Origin: Candidatus Gottesmanbacteria bacterium
GTDB taxonomy: Bacteria > Patescibacteriota > Microgenomatia > UBA10105 > UBA927
DNA length: 25,910 nt
Assembly: GCA_016182725.1 (NCBI GenBank)
Contig: JACPFZ010000020.1
Location: forward strand, 1-25,910
Direction: 5' to 3'
Part shown: positions 8,089-14,604 of the stretch, piece after piece
Layout: each line of letters begins with the position of its first letter
How positions within the stretch are numbered: the first letter of the stretch is position 1
Position numbers and translations under genes: made by a program
The notes under the pieces: model-generated
Database searches by the model: none
Seen by the model: the letters and a program-made list of their open reading frames with translations, nothing else
Told to the model about the DNA's origin: nothing

Positions 8089-9105
8089 ATGAAAATATTG
8101 GCCATTGAAACTTCCTGTGATGAAACCGCGGCGGCCATAGTCGAGGATGGCATAAAAATTTTAAGCAACGTCGTAGCCTCCTCCACTACCATGCACCAAA
8201 AATATGGCGGCATCGTGCCGGAAGTTGCTGCGCGGGAGCAACACCGCGTCATTATGCCGGTGATTAAAGAGACACTTGAACAGGCAAAACTTTCCATCGA
8301 TGATATCGATAAAGTTGCAGTCACCATCGGTCCCGGGTTAATCGGCAGTCTCCTTATCGGTGTCGAAACCGCAAAAACTATCGCCTTTGTCACCAAAAAA
8401 CCATTAATTCCCGTCAATCATGTCATCGCCCACATGTTTGGGAACTTCCTTTCGCCTTCTCAACCAGTTGAATTCCCTGTCATTTCCCTCGTCGTGTCCG
8501 GCGGACACACAGAGCTCTATCTCATGAAGTCAAGAAGCGACCTTACGTGGCTTGGCGGAACACTGGACGATGCGGCAGGCGAAGCGTTTGATAAAACAGC
8601 CAGGCTTTTGGGTTTTGGCAATCGTGGCGGACCGGCCATTGCGGCAGCTGCCGCAAATTATCCAATAATCCAATTATCCAATAATCCAATAAAATTACCA
8701 CGACCACTTCTCTATGACAAAACATTAAACTTCTCATTTTCCGGGCTGAAAACTGCGGTTCTTCGAGAGTGGAAAAAACAGGAGACGCATGATGAAGCCC
8801 TCGTCAATGCTTTTGCCTATGAAGTCCAAGAAGCAATTACTGATGTGTTGGTTGCCAAAACCATCAAGGCCGCCGAAAAGTACCATGCTCAATCAATCCT
8901 TATCTCCGGTGGTGTCGCCGCAAATTCCTGTCTTCGCGAAAAATTATCAATTCTCAATTATCAATTCTCAATTCATGCGCCGTCACCGGCGCTCTGTACC
9001 GATAATGCTGTATACATCGCTTCCTGCGCATTTTTTAAAAGTAAACCCGTTGATTGGCATGATATCACCGCTCTCCCCGACCTTTCCGTTGAAGAAAACA
9101 TCTGA
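8089..9105 (+). CDS. tsaD: tRNA N6-adenosine threonylcarbamoyltransferase TsaD
   Basis: 338 residues, normal length. It starts MKILAIETSCDETAAAIVEDG, the ASKHA-fold ATP-binding start. The metal ligands HVIAH are at residues 111-115, and VVSGGHTELYL, LGGTLDDAAGEAFDKTARLLG, NFSFSGLKTAV and SGGVAANSCLRE follow as in the family. It transfers threonylcarbamoyl to A37 of ANN-decoding tRNAs together with TsaB/TsaE. Two variable loops are encoded by tandem repeats: residues 184-204 (an 18-bp palindrome plus a 16-bp unit repeated twice) and 285-296 (a 14-bp unit repeated twice). The core motifs are intact, so the enzyme is probably active. Confidence 0.97.
   Translation: MKILAIETSCDETAAAIVEDGIKILSNVVASSTTMHQKYGGIVPEVAAREQHRVIMPVIKETLEQAKLSIDDIDKVAVTIGPGLIGSLLIGVETAKTIAFVTKKPLIPVNHVIAHMFGNFLSPSQPVEFPVISLVVSGGHTELYLMKSRSDLTWLGGTLDDAAGEAFDKTARLLGFGNRGGPAIAAAAANYPIIQLSNNPIKLPRPLLYDKTLNFSFSGLKTAVLREWKKQETHDEALVNAFAYEVQEAITDVLVAKTIKAAEKYHAQSILISGGVAANSCLREKLSILNYQFSIHAPSPALCTDNAVYIASCAFFKSKPVDWHDITALPDLSVEENI
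8639..8688. repeat. palindrome plus 16-bp tandem repeat inside tsaD
   Basis: 8639-8656 is a perfect 18-bp palindrome (half TTGCGGCAG). It abuts two perfect copies of ATTATCCAATAATCCA (8657-8672 and 8673-8688). The tract is in frame and replaces a variable TsaD loop between GGPA and LPRPLL. Confidence 0.9.
8942..8974. repeat. 14-bp tandem repeat inside tsaD
   Basis: Two perfect copies of AATTATCAATTCTC (8942-8955, 8956-8969) plus a partial third. In frame, encoding LSILNYQFSI in the loop before the conserved LCTDNA segment. Confidence 0.9.
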
Positions 9106-9128
9106 ATTGACGTACAATACAGCCATGG

Positions 9129-9265
9129 CCAGGTAGTGAATCTGCACGACGATGCAAACCTACATTGGCTCACATGATATTAGTGCTTGCAAGTTATCGA
9201 GTTTTTATTAAAGTAAAATCTGTATTTGCATCGTGAAAACGATGCCGTGCAGATCTACTACCTGG
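9129..9265 (+). promoter_or_regulatory. large inverted-repeat leader before valS
   Basis: Left arm 9129-9158 and right arm 9225-9265 pair in three blocks: CCAGGTAGT with ACTACCTGG (9257-9265), ATCTGCACG with CGTGCAGAT (9246-9254), and CGATGCAAA with TTTGCATCG (9225-9233). GCATCG can instead pair with the nearby CGATGC (9240-9245) to make a local hairpin, so two exclusive folds exist. The last block ends one base before the valS ATG. No T-box sequence and no T-rich terminator are present. It may be a cis-regulatory leader or a small inverted-repeat element. Confidence 0.65.
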
Positions 9266-9266
9266 T

Positions 9267-11396
9267 ATGGATAAAACGTACAATCCGAAATCCGTAGAAG
9301 AAAAAATCTACCAAATGTGGGAATCGGGAAATTATTTTTCCCCTCGAAAGACTCGGGGCAAGCTCCCTTTTAGTATTGTTCTCCCTCCTCCCAATGCCAA
9401 TGCAGATCTTCATTTAGGTCATGCCATGTACGTGATTGAGGACATCATGATTCGCTACCATCGCATGAAGGGCGACCCTTCACTCTGGCTTCCCGGAGCT
9501 GACCATGCCGGTTTTGAAACCCAGTATGTGTTTGAAAAACAGTTGGTAAAAGAAGGGAAAAATCGCTTCGATTATCCACGCGAGGAGCTCTACCAGATGA
9601 TCTGGGACTTTGTGCAGAAAAATCGCGGCACCATGGAAAATCAGCTACGCAGATTGGGATTTTCCCTCGACTGGAGCAGAAACACATTTACGCTCGACCC
9701 GAACATCGTGGAGATAGTCTATAAAACCTTCAAAAAATTGTACGACGACGGATTGGTGTATCGCGGGACACGGCTTGTCAATTACTGCACCCGCGACGGC
9801 ACGGGATTTTCGGATCTAGAGGTCAAGTACGTCGAAAGGAACGACCCTCTCTATTACATGAAGTACGGTCCGTTTACGATCGCTACCGCTCGGCCGGAGA
9901 CAAAATTCCGCGACACCGCACTTGCCGTCAATCCCAAAGACAAGCGATACAAAGATGCGATCGGCAAAACGTACGACATCACAGGACTTTTGGGACCCGT
10001 CAAAATGACGGTCATCCCTGATCCTCATGTGGATCCCGCGTTTGGCACCGGCATTATGAAAGTAACTCCGGCACACGACCCGCATGACTTTGAGCTGGGA
10101 CAGAAATTTAACTTACCGGTGACGCCCATCATCAACTTTCGCGGCCGTATGGACTTCTCCTGGTTTCTGGCAAAAAAAGATGTTGACCCAAAGTATCGCG
10201 CTCGAGCTGAAATTTATCACGGCAAAAAGGTAGCAGAAGCGCGTGCGCTCATGGTTGAGGATCTCAAAAAAGACGGCCTCCTCGTTAAAGTTGATGAACA
10301 GTATATCCACCGCATCGGCACCTGCTACAAATGCGGCACCATCATTGAGCCGCTTCCTATGGAACAGTGGTTTGTCAAAGTAAAACCCCTGGCGGATGCA
10401 TCTATCGAGGCAATCAAAAAGAAAAAACTATCGTTTGTCCCAAAACGTTTTGAAAAACGAGCCATCCAATGGCTCACTGACTTTCACGACTGGAATATCT
10501 CTCGCCAAATCGTCTGGGGCATACGCATCCCGGCATGGAAATGTTTAGATTGCAAAGAGTGGACCGTGACTGCCGGCTCAACGCCCACCACGTGTTCCAA
10601 GTGTAAAAATAACCACATAGAGCAGGATACCGACACCTTCGACACCTGGTTTTCTTCCGGCCAATGGCCCTTCGCGACACTTCGTGTCGCTCAGGGTAAA
10701 CCCTCAGATTTCCGAAGCAATGACTTTGACTATTTTTACCCAACGTCGGTCATGGAAACGGGATATGACATACTCCCCTGGTGGGTGTGCCGGATGATCA
10801 TGTTGGGGATATATGCAACCGGCGATGTACCGTTCCATACTGTTTATCTTCATGGGTTAGTTCGTGATAGCAAAGGACAAAAGATGAGTAAATCCAGAGG
10901 AAACGTCATCAATCCATTAAAAATGATTGACCAATACGGCGCCGATAGCCTCCGCATGTCTCTGGTCTATGGTACTGCGAGTGGTAATGATCAATCACTT
11001 TCCGAAGACAAAATCCGCGGCATGAGAAACTTTGCCAATAAAGTTTGGAATATCGGACGGTTCATTATGTCAGATACAAACAAATTCAAAGGAACAGAGA
11101 CAAAAAATAACGAGGTGAGAAAAAAAGTCGCAACCCTAGTAAAGACCGTAACAAAAAAAATTGATTCGTATCAATTCGGTCAAGCTGCGCAGTGGCTGTA
11201 CGAATTTACCTGGCACACATTCGCTGATTCGTATATTGAAGACTATAAAAAGGGCGAAATTTCATACGCCATATTATTCAATTCATTTATTGCTCTCCTC
11301 AAACTTCTCCACCCCTTTATGCCCTTTGTCACCGAAGCTATTTGGAGTCATCTGCCACAAAAAACAAACGAACCGCTTATTATTTCCCATTGGTAA
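9267..11396 (+). CDS. valS: valyl-tRNA synthetase, short form
   Basis: 709 residues against about 880-950 in most bacteria. HLGH is at 49-52, KMSKS at 539-543, and the CP1 editing domain carries TARPETKFRDTALAVNP and GTGIMKVTPAHDPHDFELG. Two zinc-type Cys pairs are present (CYKCG and CLDC/CSKC). The anticodon-binding domain ends near EAIWSHLP, and the C-terminal coiled-coil arm of ordinary ValS is absent, as is common for reduced genomes. Residues 472-485 (LRVAQGKPSDFR region) are an extra loop encoded over a perfect hairpin. There is no Shine-Dalgarno; a large inverted repeat precedes the start. The 3' end overlaps the convergent gene by 17 bp. Confidence 0.97.
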   Translation: MDKTYNPKSVEEKIYQMWESGNYFSPRKTRGKLPFSIVLPPPNANADLHLGHAMYVIEDIMIRYHRMKGDPSLWLPGADHAGFETQYVFEKQLVKEGKNRFDYPREELYQMIWDFVQKNRGTMENQLRRLGFSLDWSRNTFTLDPNIVEIVYKTFKKLYDDGLVYRGTRLVNYCTRDGTGFSDLEVKYVERNDPLYYMKYGPFTIATARPETKFRDTALAVNPKDKRYKDAIGKTYDITGLLGPVKMTVIPDPHVDPAFGTGIMKVTPAHDPHDFELGQKFNLPVTPIINFRGRMDFSWFLAKKDVDPKYRARAEIYHGKKVAEARALMVEDLKKDGLLVKVDEQYIHRIGTCYKCGTIIEPLPMEQWFVKVKPLADASIEAIKKKKLSFVPKRFEKRAIQWLTDFHDWNISRQIVWGIRIPAWKCLDCKEWTVTAGSTPTTCSKCKNNHIEQDTDTFDTWFSSGQWPFATLRVAQGKPSDFRSNDFDYFYPTSVMETGYDILPWWVCRMIMLGIYATGDVPFHTVYLHGLVRDSKGQKMSKSRGNVINPLKMIDQYGADSLRMSLVYGTASGNDQSLSEDKIRGMRNFANKVWNIGRFIMSDTNKFKGTETKNNEVRKKVATLVKTVTKKIDSYQFGQAAQWLYEFTWHTFADSYIEDYKKGEISYAILFNSFIALLKLLHPFMPFVTEAIWSHLPQKTNEPLIISHW
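10674..10690. repeat. palindromic hairpin in frame in valS
   Basis: GCGACAC-TTC-GTGTCGC, a perfect 7-bp stem, followed by CTCAGGGTAAACCCTCAG with a smaller inverted repeat. Together they encode an insertion between the conserved FATL and FYPTSVMETGYD segments. Confidence 0.75.
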
Positions 11397-12204
11397 AAGT
11401 AAATGTCTCTAAAATTTTAGAAAACAGCGCATCATCAGAAGCAAAATCAGATGTGACGCCGACTGGAGCAAAGTGATTTACTTCTAAAGCGAGTCGGTCA
11501 GTCACCGCAATCATAACTCCCCGCATTTTCGTAAACGTATACCCGGTCACCGTTGATCCGGTAAAATCGCCCACAAATGAAAGCGCTCCTCTTCCACCGA
11601 CGACGGTTTCACTGGTTGCAAACGGCTGGCCGCCGAAGTCCGTCACCACTTTCCCGCGGTAGTCGGCAAATATCTGCCCGACGCCGCGAGCGGCAACTGT
11701 AAATCGCGTTCCTCCGGGGAGATACGCCCCTTGCGATCCGCAACCCACTCCATCACAAAATAGTTCGCTCACTTCCGGCGGCAGCTTAAAGCTCACCCCA
11801 TCTACGGCTTTTCTCGTGATTCCGGAAATCACAGAGTACGTGCGCCAGCCGACAAATGGGTCGGAACGGGTGGTAGGCAATGGTGTGGGTGTCATATTCG
11901 TTTCTTTCTGCGGCGTACCGAGGAAAGAAAGGTCGCTGGGAAGAAACTGTCGAATAAACGAGCTTAACCATACGCCGAGGAAAAATATGGCGCCAAAGAG
12001 AAGCATCCATAGAAGAAAAGACGATTGCCGCGGTGGGGGCGGCGTGCTTGGGTTTGATGAATGTACAGAGGCATCAGGAACAGGCTCAATAATCGGTGTT
12101 TCCTCATAGGTGAGTGGTTCAGGTGCACTAGTGGGCGGAGCTTCTCTTTCTGAAGTTTCTGGGGAGACTGATATTTGGGACGGTTGAGGAGAAATGTCAT
12201 CCAT
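11380..12204 (-). CDS. single-pass membrane protein with Pro-rich N-terminus, unknown function
   Basis: 274 residues from the preferred ATG at 12202-12204. Residues 1-60 are rich in Pro, Ser, Thr and Glu; about 62-84 (FLLWMLLFGAIFFLGVWLSSF) is a transmembrane helix; the rest is extracellular by the positive-inside pattern. The C-terminal part has a beta-rich look with FCDGVGCGSQGAYLPGG, but I do not recognise a family. An open frame extends upstream to 12330 into the preceding gene. The 12204 start is chosen because a perfect promoter (TTGACA-17-AACAAT) sits six bases before that ATG. The gene lies 40 bp after the thermonuclease gene and converges on valS with a 17-bp overlap. Confidence 0.75.
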   Translation of the reverse strand: MDDISPQPSQISVSPETSEREAPPTSAPEPLTYEETPIIEPVPDASVHSSNPSTPPPPRQSSFLLWMLLFGAIFFLGVWLSSFIRQFLPSDLSFLGTPQKETNMTPTPLPTTRSDPFVGWRTYSVISGITRKAVDGVSFKLPPEVSELFCDGVGCGSQGAYLPGGTRFTVAARGVGQIFADYRGKVVTDFGGQPFATSETVVGGRGALSFVGDFTGSTVTGYTFTKMRGVMIAVTDRLALEVNHFAPVGVTSDFASDDALFSKILETFTFTNGK

Positions 12205-12210
12205 GCTTCC

Positions 12211-12239
12211 ATTGTTCCATTGGTCGCAATCTATGTCAA
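12211..12239 (-). promoter_or_regulatory. leaderless promoter of the 11380-12204 gene
   Basis: TTGACA (12234-12239), 17 bases, AACAAT (12211-12216) on the minus strand, then six bases to the ATG. It fixes the start of this gene in spite of a longer open frame. Confidence 0.7.
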
Positions 12240-12244
12240 CACTC

Positions 12245-13024
12245 TCAAGGGCAATTTTTTGCCTTGCGCCAGCCAGCAGCACGCGCTTCCTCTTCTGTAC
12301 AAAACCATCGCTCTTGGGCAGTTTCATCAATCACGGTTTTGTCGTAGGAACCACATCCGGGCATGTGATAAATTCTCTCATCCGATGCAGAAATGTTACC
12401 CTTGATCGCGCAGTCTTTATTCGATTCGTTCGATCTCGTTGTCGCAGGTATCGGGCTTGGAGTATTGATCGTTCCCAAGGAGCATCCTGCCCATAATCCG
12501 CGATTATTCTCCCGCGCCTCGATCTGCGCCTGCCGAAACTGCTCTTGATACTTTACATCCGGCGGGAACGTAACTGCGTAGGCAAACCCCTGCCGCACCA
12601 AAACGTCATTGATCATCACGCTGTCAACATATACATAGCGCAGTAGCCTGCCATACTGATCAGTTTCCGATACATCTTTTTCCAGTTGTACTGTTTTCCC
12701 TTCAACAAGCCTTCGATTCTCTTCTTTTGCCTCAACACCAAAGCACTCCACGGATTTCTGCGGATGCACGGTTTCCGGCGTGTCTATACCGATGTAGCGC
12801 ACGCGCTGGCCGTCGGCAAGCTCAATCGTATCTCCATCAATCACCCGCTTCACGGTCATTGTCTCAACAGATGCTCGAATGGTCGCCGTGGGCGTTGCTT
12901 CACGAGTTACTTCAGGCAATATGCCTGTCCCTGGAAAAGACCGAAAGCGGAGGGCGTATTGAGCAAAGATGCTTACGCCAAAACCGAGAAGAAAGATAAC
13001 CAATATCCGTACCCATCGAATCAT
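12245..13024 (-). CDS. secreted or anchored thermonuclease (SNase family) with C-terminal sunset-like domain
   Basis: 259 residues. An N-terminal hydrophobic segment (residues 5-23) is a signal anchor or signal peptide. The SNase domain spans about 56-180: RVIDGDTIEL, then Arg76, Asp81 and Glu84 spaced exactly as Arg35, Asp40 and Glu43 of staphylococcal nuclease, and DQYGRLLRY with Arg126 as the Arg87 equivalent. So it should be an active Ca-dependent DNA/RNA nuclease outside the cytoplasm. Residues 205-255 (CAIKGNIS...RIYHMPGCGSYDKT...ERWFCTEEEARAAGW) match the sunset-type domain often found at the C-terminus of secreted nucleases. For a host-dependent organism it could supply nucleotides from external nucleic acid; that is inference. 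Confidence 0.92.
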   Translation of the reverse strand: MIRWVRILVIFLLGFGVSIFAQYALRFRSFPGTGILPEVTREATPTATIRASVETMTVKRVIDGDTIELADGQRVRYIGIDTPETVHPQKSVECFGVEAKEENRRLVEGKTVQLEKDVSETDQYGRLLRYVYVDSVMINDVLVRQGFAYAVTFPPDVKYQEQFRQAQIEARENNRGLWAGCSLGTINTPSPIPATTRSNESNKDCAIKGNISASDERIYHMPGCGSYDKTVIDETAQERWFCTEEEARAAGWRKAKNCP

Positions 13025-13096
13025 AGCTCTGTCAACTTTCTTCTTTTGCTTATTCTCTTCGTTTCTGATTTACCTTATTTGCCAAACACGTCATCT

Positions 13097-13132
13097 GTTG
13101 ACAAATCTATGCTTAAGCATAAAAATGTCAAC
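13097..13132. repeat. left palindrome of the PaaX/Cas2-like locus
   Basis: 36-bp imperfect palindrome (15 of 18 pairs) centred on GCTTAAGC, with GTTGACA and TGTCAAC ends. It contains the TGA stop of the PaaX/Cas2-like gene (13128-13130). The core and ends match the 13874-13913 palindrome, and both copies are preceded by GTCATC on the plus strand (13090-13095 and 13868-13873). Confidence 0.9.
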
Positions 13133-13832
13133 GAAGATTAAAGTACGTTTTATACGCATCATCATGCTCTATCCGCTCCACCACCATGTATTGAACTTTT
13201 TCGCCGAGCTGATAATACTCTCGAAGAAATTCTATTTGATCAAAACACGGATAAGGAGAAAGATACACGCTATCTTGTATTGCGTAAAATCCAAAGGTAC
13301 GCAATGTCTGCCGAATGAGATCTCCCAGTGGTTTATTGACGGTCGGCACATCATAGAGAACAAGTCGCCATTTCCCATCCCACTGTCTTGGTTTATCTAT
13401 TGTGAGCGACTTAAGGCTATACTTGAGAATCTTCCGTTTCCCATTTTCGGTCAAACGAATCACCGTCATCCCCTTCTCTTCCACAAGCTCTACATTCTTT
13501 TGCTGCTGAAGACGTCGAAGAGTTCGCCGTAAATAACATACATTATAGTGTTTCCAGGTCTCCCAATCCGGAGATTCTTGTATCAAAGACAAAAAGAACG
13601 GCGCACTTTTTGGTGCTAACAATGCCCCGGTCAGTATTGCCCCTCTCCCTAAAAGAGCCAGAATCTCTTTAACTGGTGCATATTTTTGTTGATGCTCTTC
13701 CTTATAAGATTGTTTTGAAAGAAGGGAGGCAATGTTGGCTATGAATACATCCGAAGGGAGAGCAGGAAGAGTGGGTTCTGATCTCTGCACATTTGCCGTA
13801 TGGGTTCTGAGAGATACACGCGTGTGCGACAT
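13128..13832 (-). CDS. PaaX-like protein with Cas2-like C-terminal domain
   Basis: 234 residues. About 50-90 is hydrophobic and helical. About 95-138 (YLRRTLRRLQQQKNVELVEEKGMTVIRLTENGKRKIL) is a winged-helix DNA-binding domain. From about 150 (WDGKWRLVLYDVP, then RQTLRTFGFYAIQDSVYLSPYPC) it is the PaaX C-terminal/Cas2-like ferredoxin fold, with Asp161 at the position of the Cas2 strand-1 Asp. PaaX is a repressor in phenylacetate degradation, but nothing of that pathway is here and no CRISPR array or cas1 is present. The stop codon lies inside a palindrome, and a second, perfect palindrome with promoter geometry lies 42 bases upstream of the ATG. A GGAG 17 bases upstream is a poor ribosome site. 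Autoregulator or mobile-element protein are both possible. Confidence 0.8.
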   Translation of the reverse strand: MSHTRVSLRTHTANVQRSEPTLPALPSDVFIANIASLLSKQSYKEEHQQKYAPVKEILALLGRGAILTGALLAPKSAPFFLSLIQESPDWETWKHYNVCYLRRTLRRLQQQKNVELVEEKGMTVIRLTENGKRKILKYSLKSLTIDKPRQWDGKWRLVLYDVPTVNKPLGDLIRQTLRTFGFYAIQDSVYLSPYPCFDQIEFLREYYQLGEKVQYMVVERIEHDDAYKTYFNLR

Positions 13833-13873
13833 AACCGGTTTTCTTTTCTCTCCAAGAAGCAGAGAGGGTCATC

Positions 13874-13913
13874 CTGTTGACAAATTACTGCTTAAGCAGT
13901 AATTTGTCAACAG
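13874..13913. repeat. right palindrome of the PaaX/Cas2-like locus (perfect, 40 bp)
   Basis: A perfect palindrome whose half-arm is CTGTTGACAAATTACTGCTT. Read on either strand it gives TTGACA, 17 bases, TAATTT, so it is also a symmetrical divergent promoter. The minus-strand copy (-35 at 13905-13910, -10 at 13882-13887) would drive the PaaX/Cas2-like gene with a leader of about 40 bases. No T-tract, so not a terminator. Confidence 0.92.
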
Positions 13914-13982
13914 TTCTTTTTGATCCCACACTGTTTTTTAAAAAAAATTTTATCTGAAGATTCCCAAAAAGCAAAGGGGTAT

Positions 13983-14567
13983 CTACGCGCGCTCAAGGTA
14001 CGTGCCGGTTTCCGGATCAATGGCAATGGTATCCCCTTGTTTAATAAACAATGGCACGCTTACTTTAGCACCGGTTTCCACCGTCACCACTTTGTTTGCG
14101 CCGGATACGGTATCGCCGCGGGCTCCTTCTTCTGCTTCAGTCACCAACAGTCGCACCTTTTTGGGGAAACGGAGACCAACCGCAGTATCATCATTGACCA
14201 TCACTTGATACGTATCGTTGGGCTTAAGATACGAGACAAAATCACCAAGCAGGCTTTCCGGCAAGCTATACTGCTCGTAGGAATAGTTGTCCATAAACAC
14301 GTACTTGTCCTTTACCCCGGTTTGATCGGGGCCTTCTTTATAGAGGTATTGCATTTCGTGCGTTTCCACTGGAAATTCTTCGACGCTATCGCCGGACTTA
14401 TAGGTAAACTCCTGCACGCGGCTGGTTTTTAACGACTTAAGCCGTGTTCGTACAAACGCACTCCCCTTTCCGGGATTGACGTGCTGAAATTCCACAATTT
14501 GATGCGGTTCGTCTTTAAAAATAATAAACATGCCCTTGCGGAATTCAGCGGTTGTTATTGAAGACAT
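13983..14567 (-). CDS. efp: translation elongation factor P
   Basis: 194 residues from the preferred start. It has the KOW-like domain (FRKGMFIIFKDEPHQIVEFQHVNPGKGSAFVRTRLK) and two OB domains ending GDTIAIDPETGTYLER. The modification site is the Lys of PGKG; counted from this start it is residue 34, as in E. coli EF-P. The open frame begins three codons earlier (14576), but TATAAT (14575-14580) overlaps that ATG, so the inner ATG fits a leaderless mRNA. EF-P relieves ribosome stalling at polyproline. The gene follows epmA, the likely modifying enzyme. A seven-residue insert near residues 79-86 (PDQTGVK region) overlies a small palindrome at 14315-14331. Confidence 0.96.
   Translation of the reverse strand: MSSITTAEFRKGMFIIFKDEPHQIVEFQHVNPGKGSAFVRTRLKSLKTSRVQEFTYKSGDSVEEFPVETHEMQYLYKEGPDQTGVKDKYVFMDNYSYEQYSLPESLLGDFVSYLKPNDTYQVMVNDDTAVGLRFPKKVRLLVTEAEEGARGDTVSGANKVVTVETGAKVSVPLFIKQGDTIAIDPETGTYLERA
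14315..14331. repeat. small palindrome in frame in efp
   Basis: CCCCG-gtttgat-CGGGG. It encodes part of a short insertion between MQYLYKEG and KYVFMD, where most EF-P proteins go directly from one to the other. Weaker than the other in-frame palindromes. Confidence 0.5.
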
Positions 14568-14574
14568 ACCATAC

Positions 14575-14604
14575 ATTATACCTTGACCGTAGTTATTCTA
14601 ACAA
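14575..14604 (-). promoter_or_regulatory. leaderless promoter of efp inside the 3' end of epmA
   Basis: TTGTTA (14599-14604), 18 bases, TATAAT (14575-14580) on the minus strand, then seven bases to the ATG at 14565-14567. The -35 box is in the last codons of epmA. Confidence 0.7.

Noticed and set aside
9106..9266. T-box riboswitch before valS
   Set aside because: No AGGGTGGNACCGCG-like sequence and no terminator hairpin with T-tract.
12969..13532. Plus-strand 187-codon frame opposite the PaaX/Cas2-like gene
   Set aside because: It crosses the palindrome, is antisense to a recognisable protein and has a random composition.
13097..13913. Palindromes around the PaaX/Cas2-like gene as a CRISPR array or as intrinsic terminators
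   Set aside because: Only two copies, about 780 bp apart, with a gene between them and no spacers or cas1; they are AT-rich without a following T-tract.
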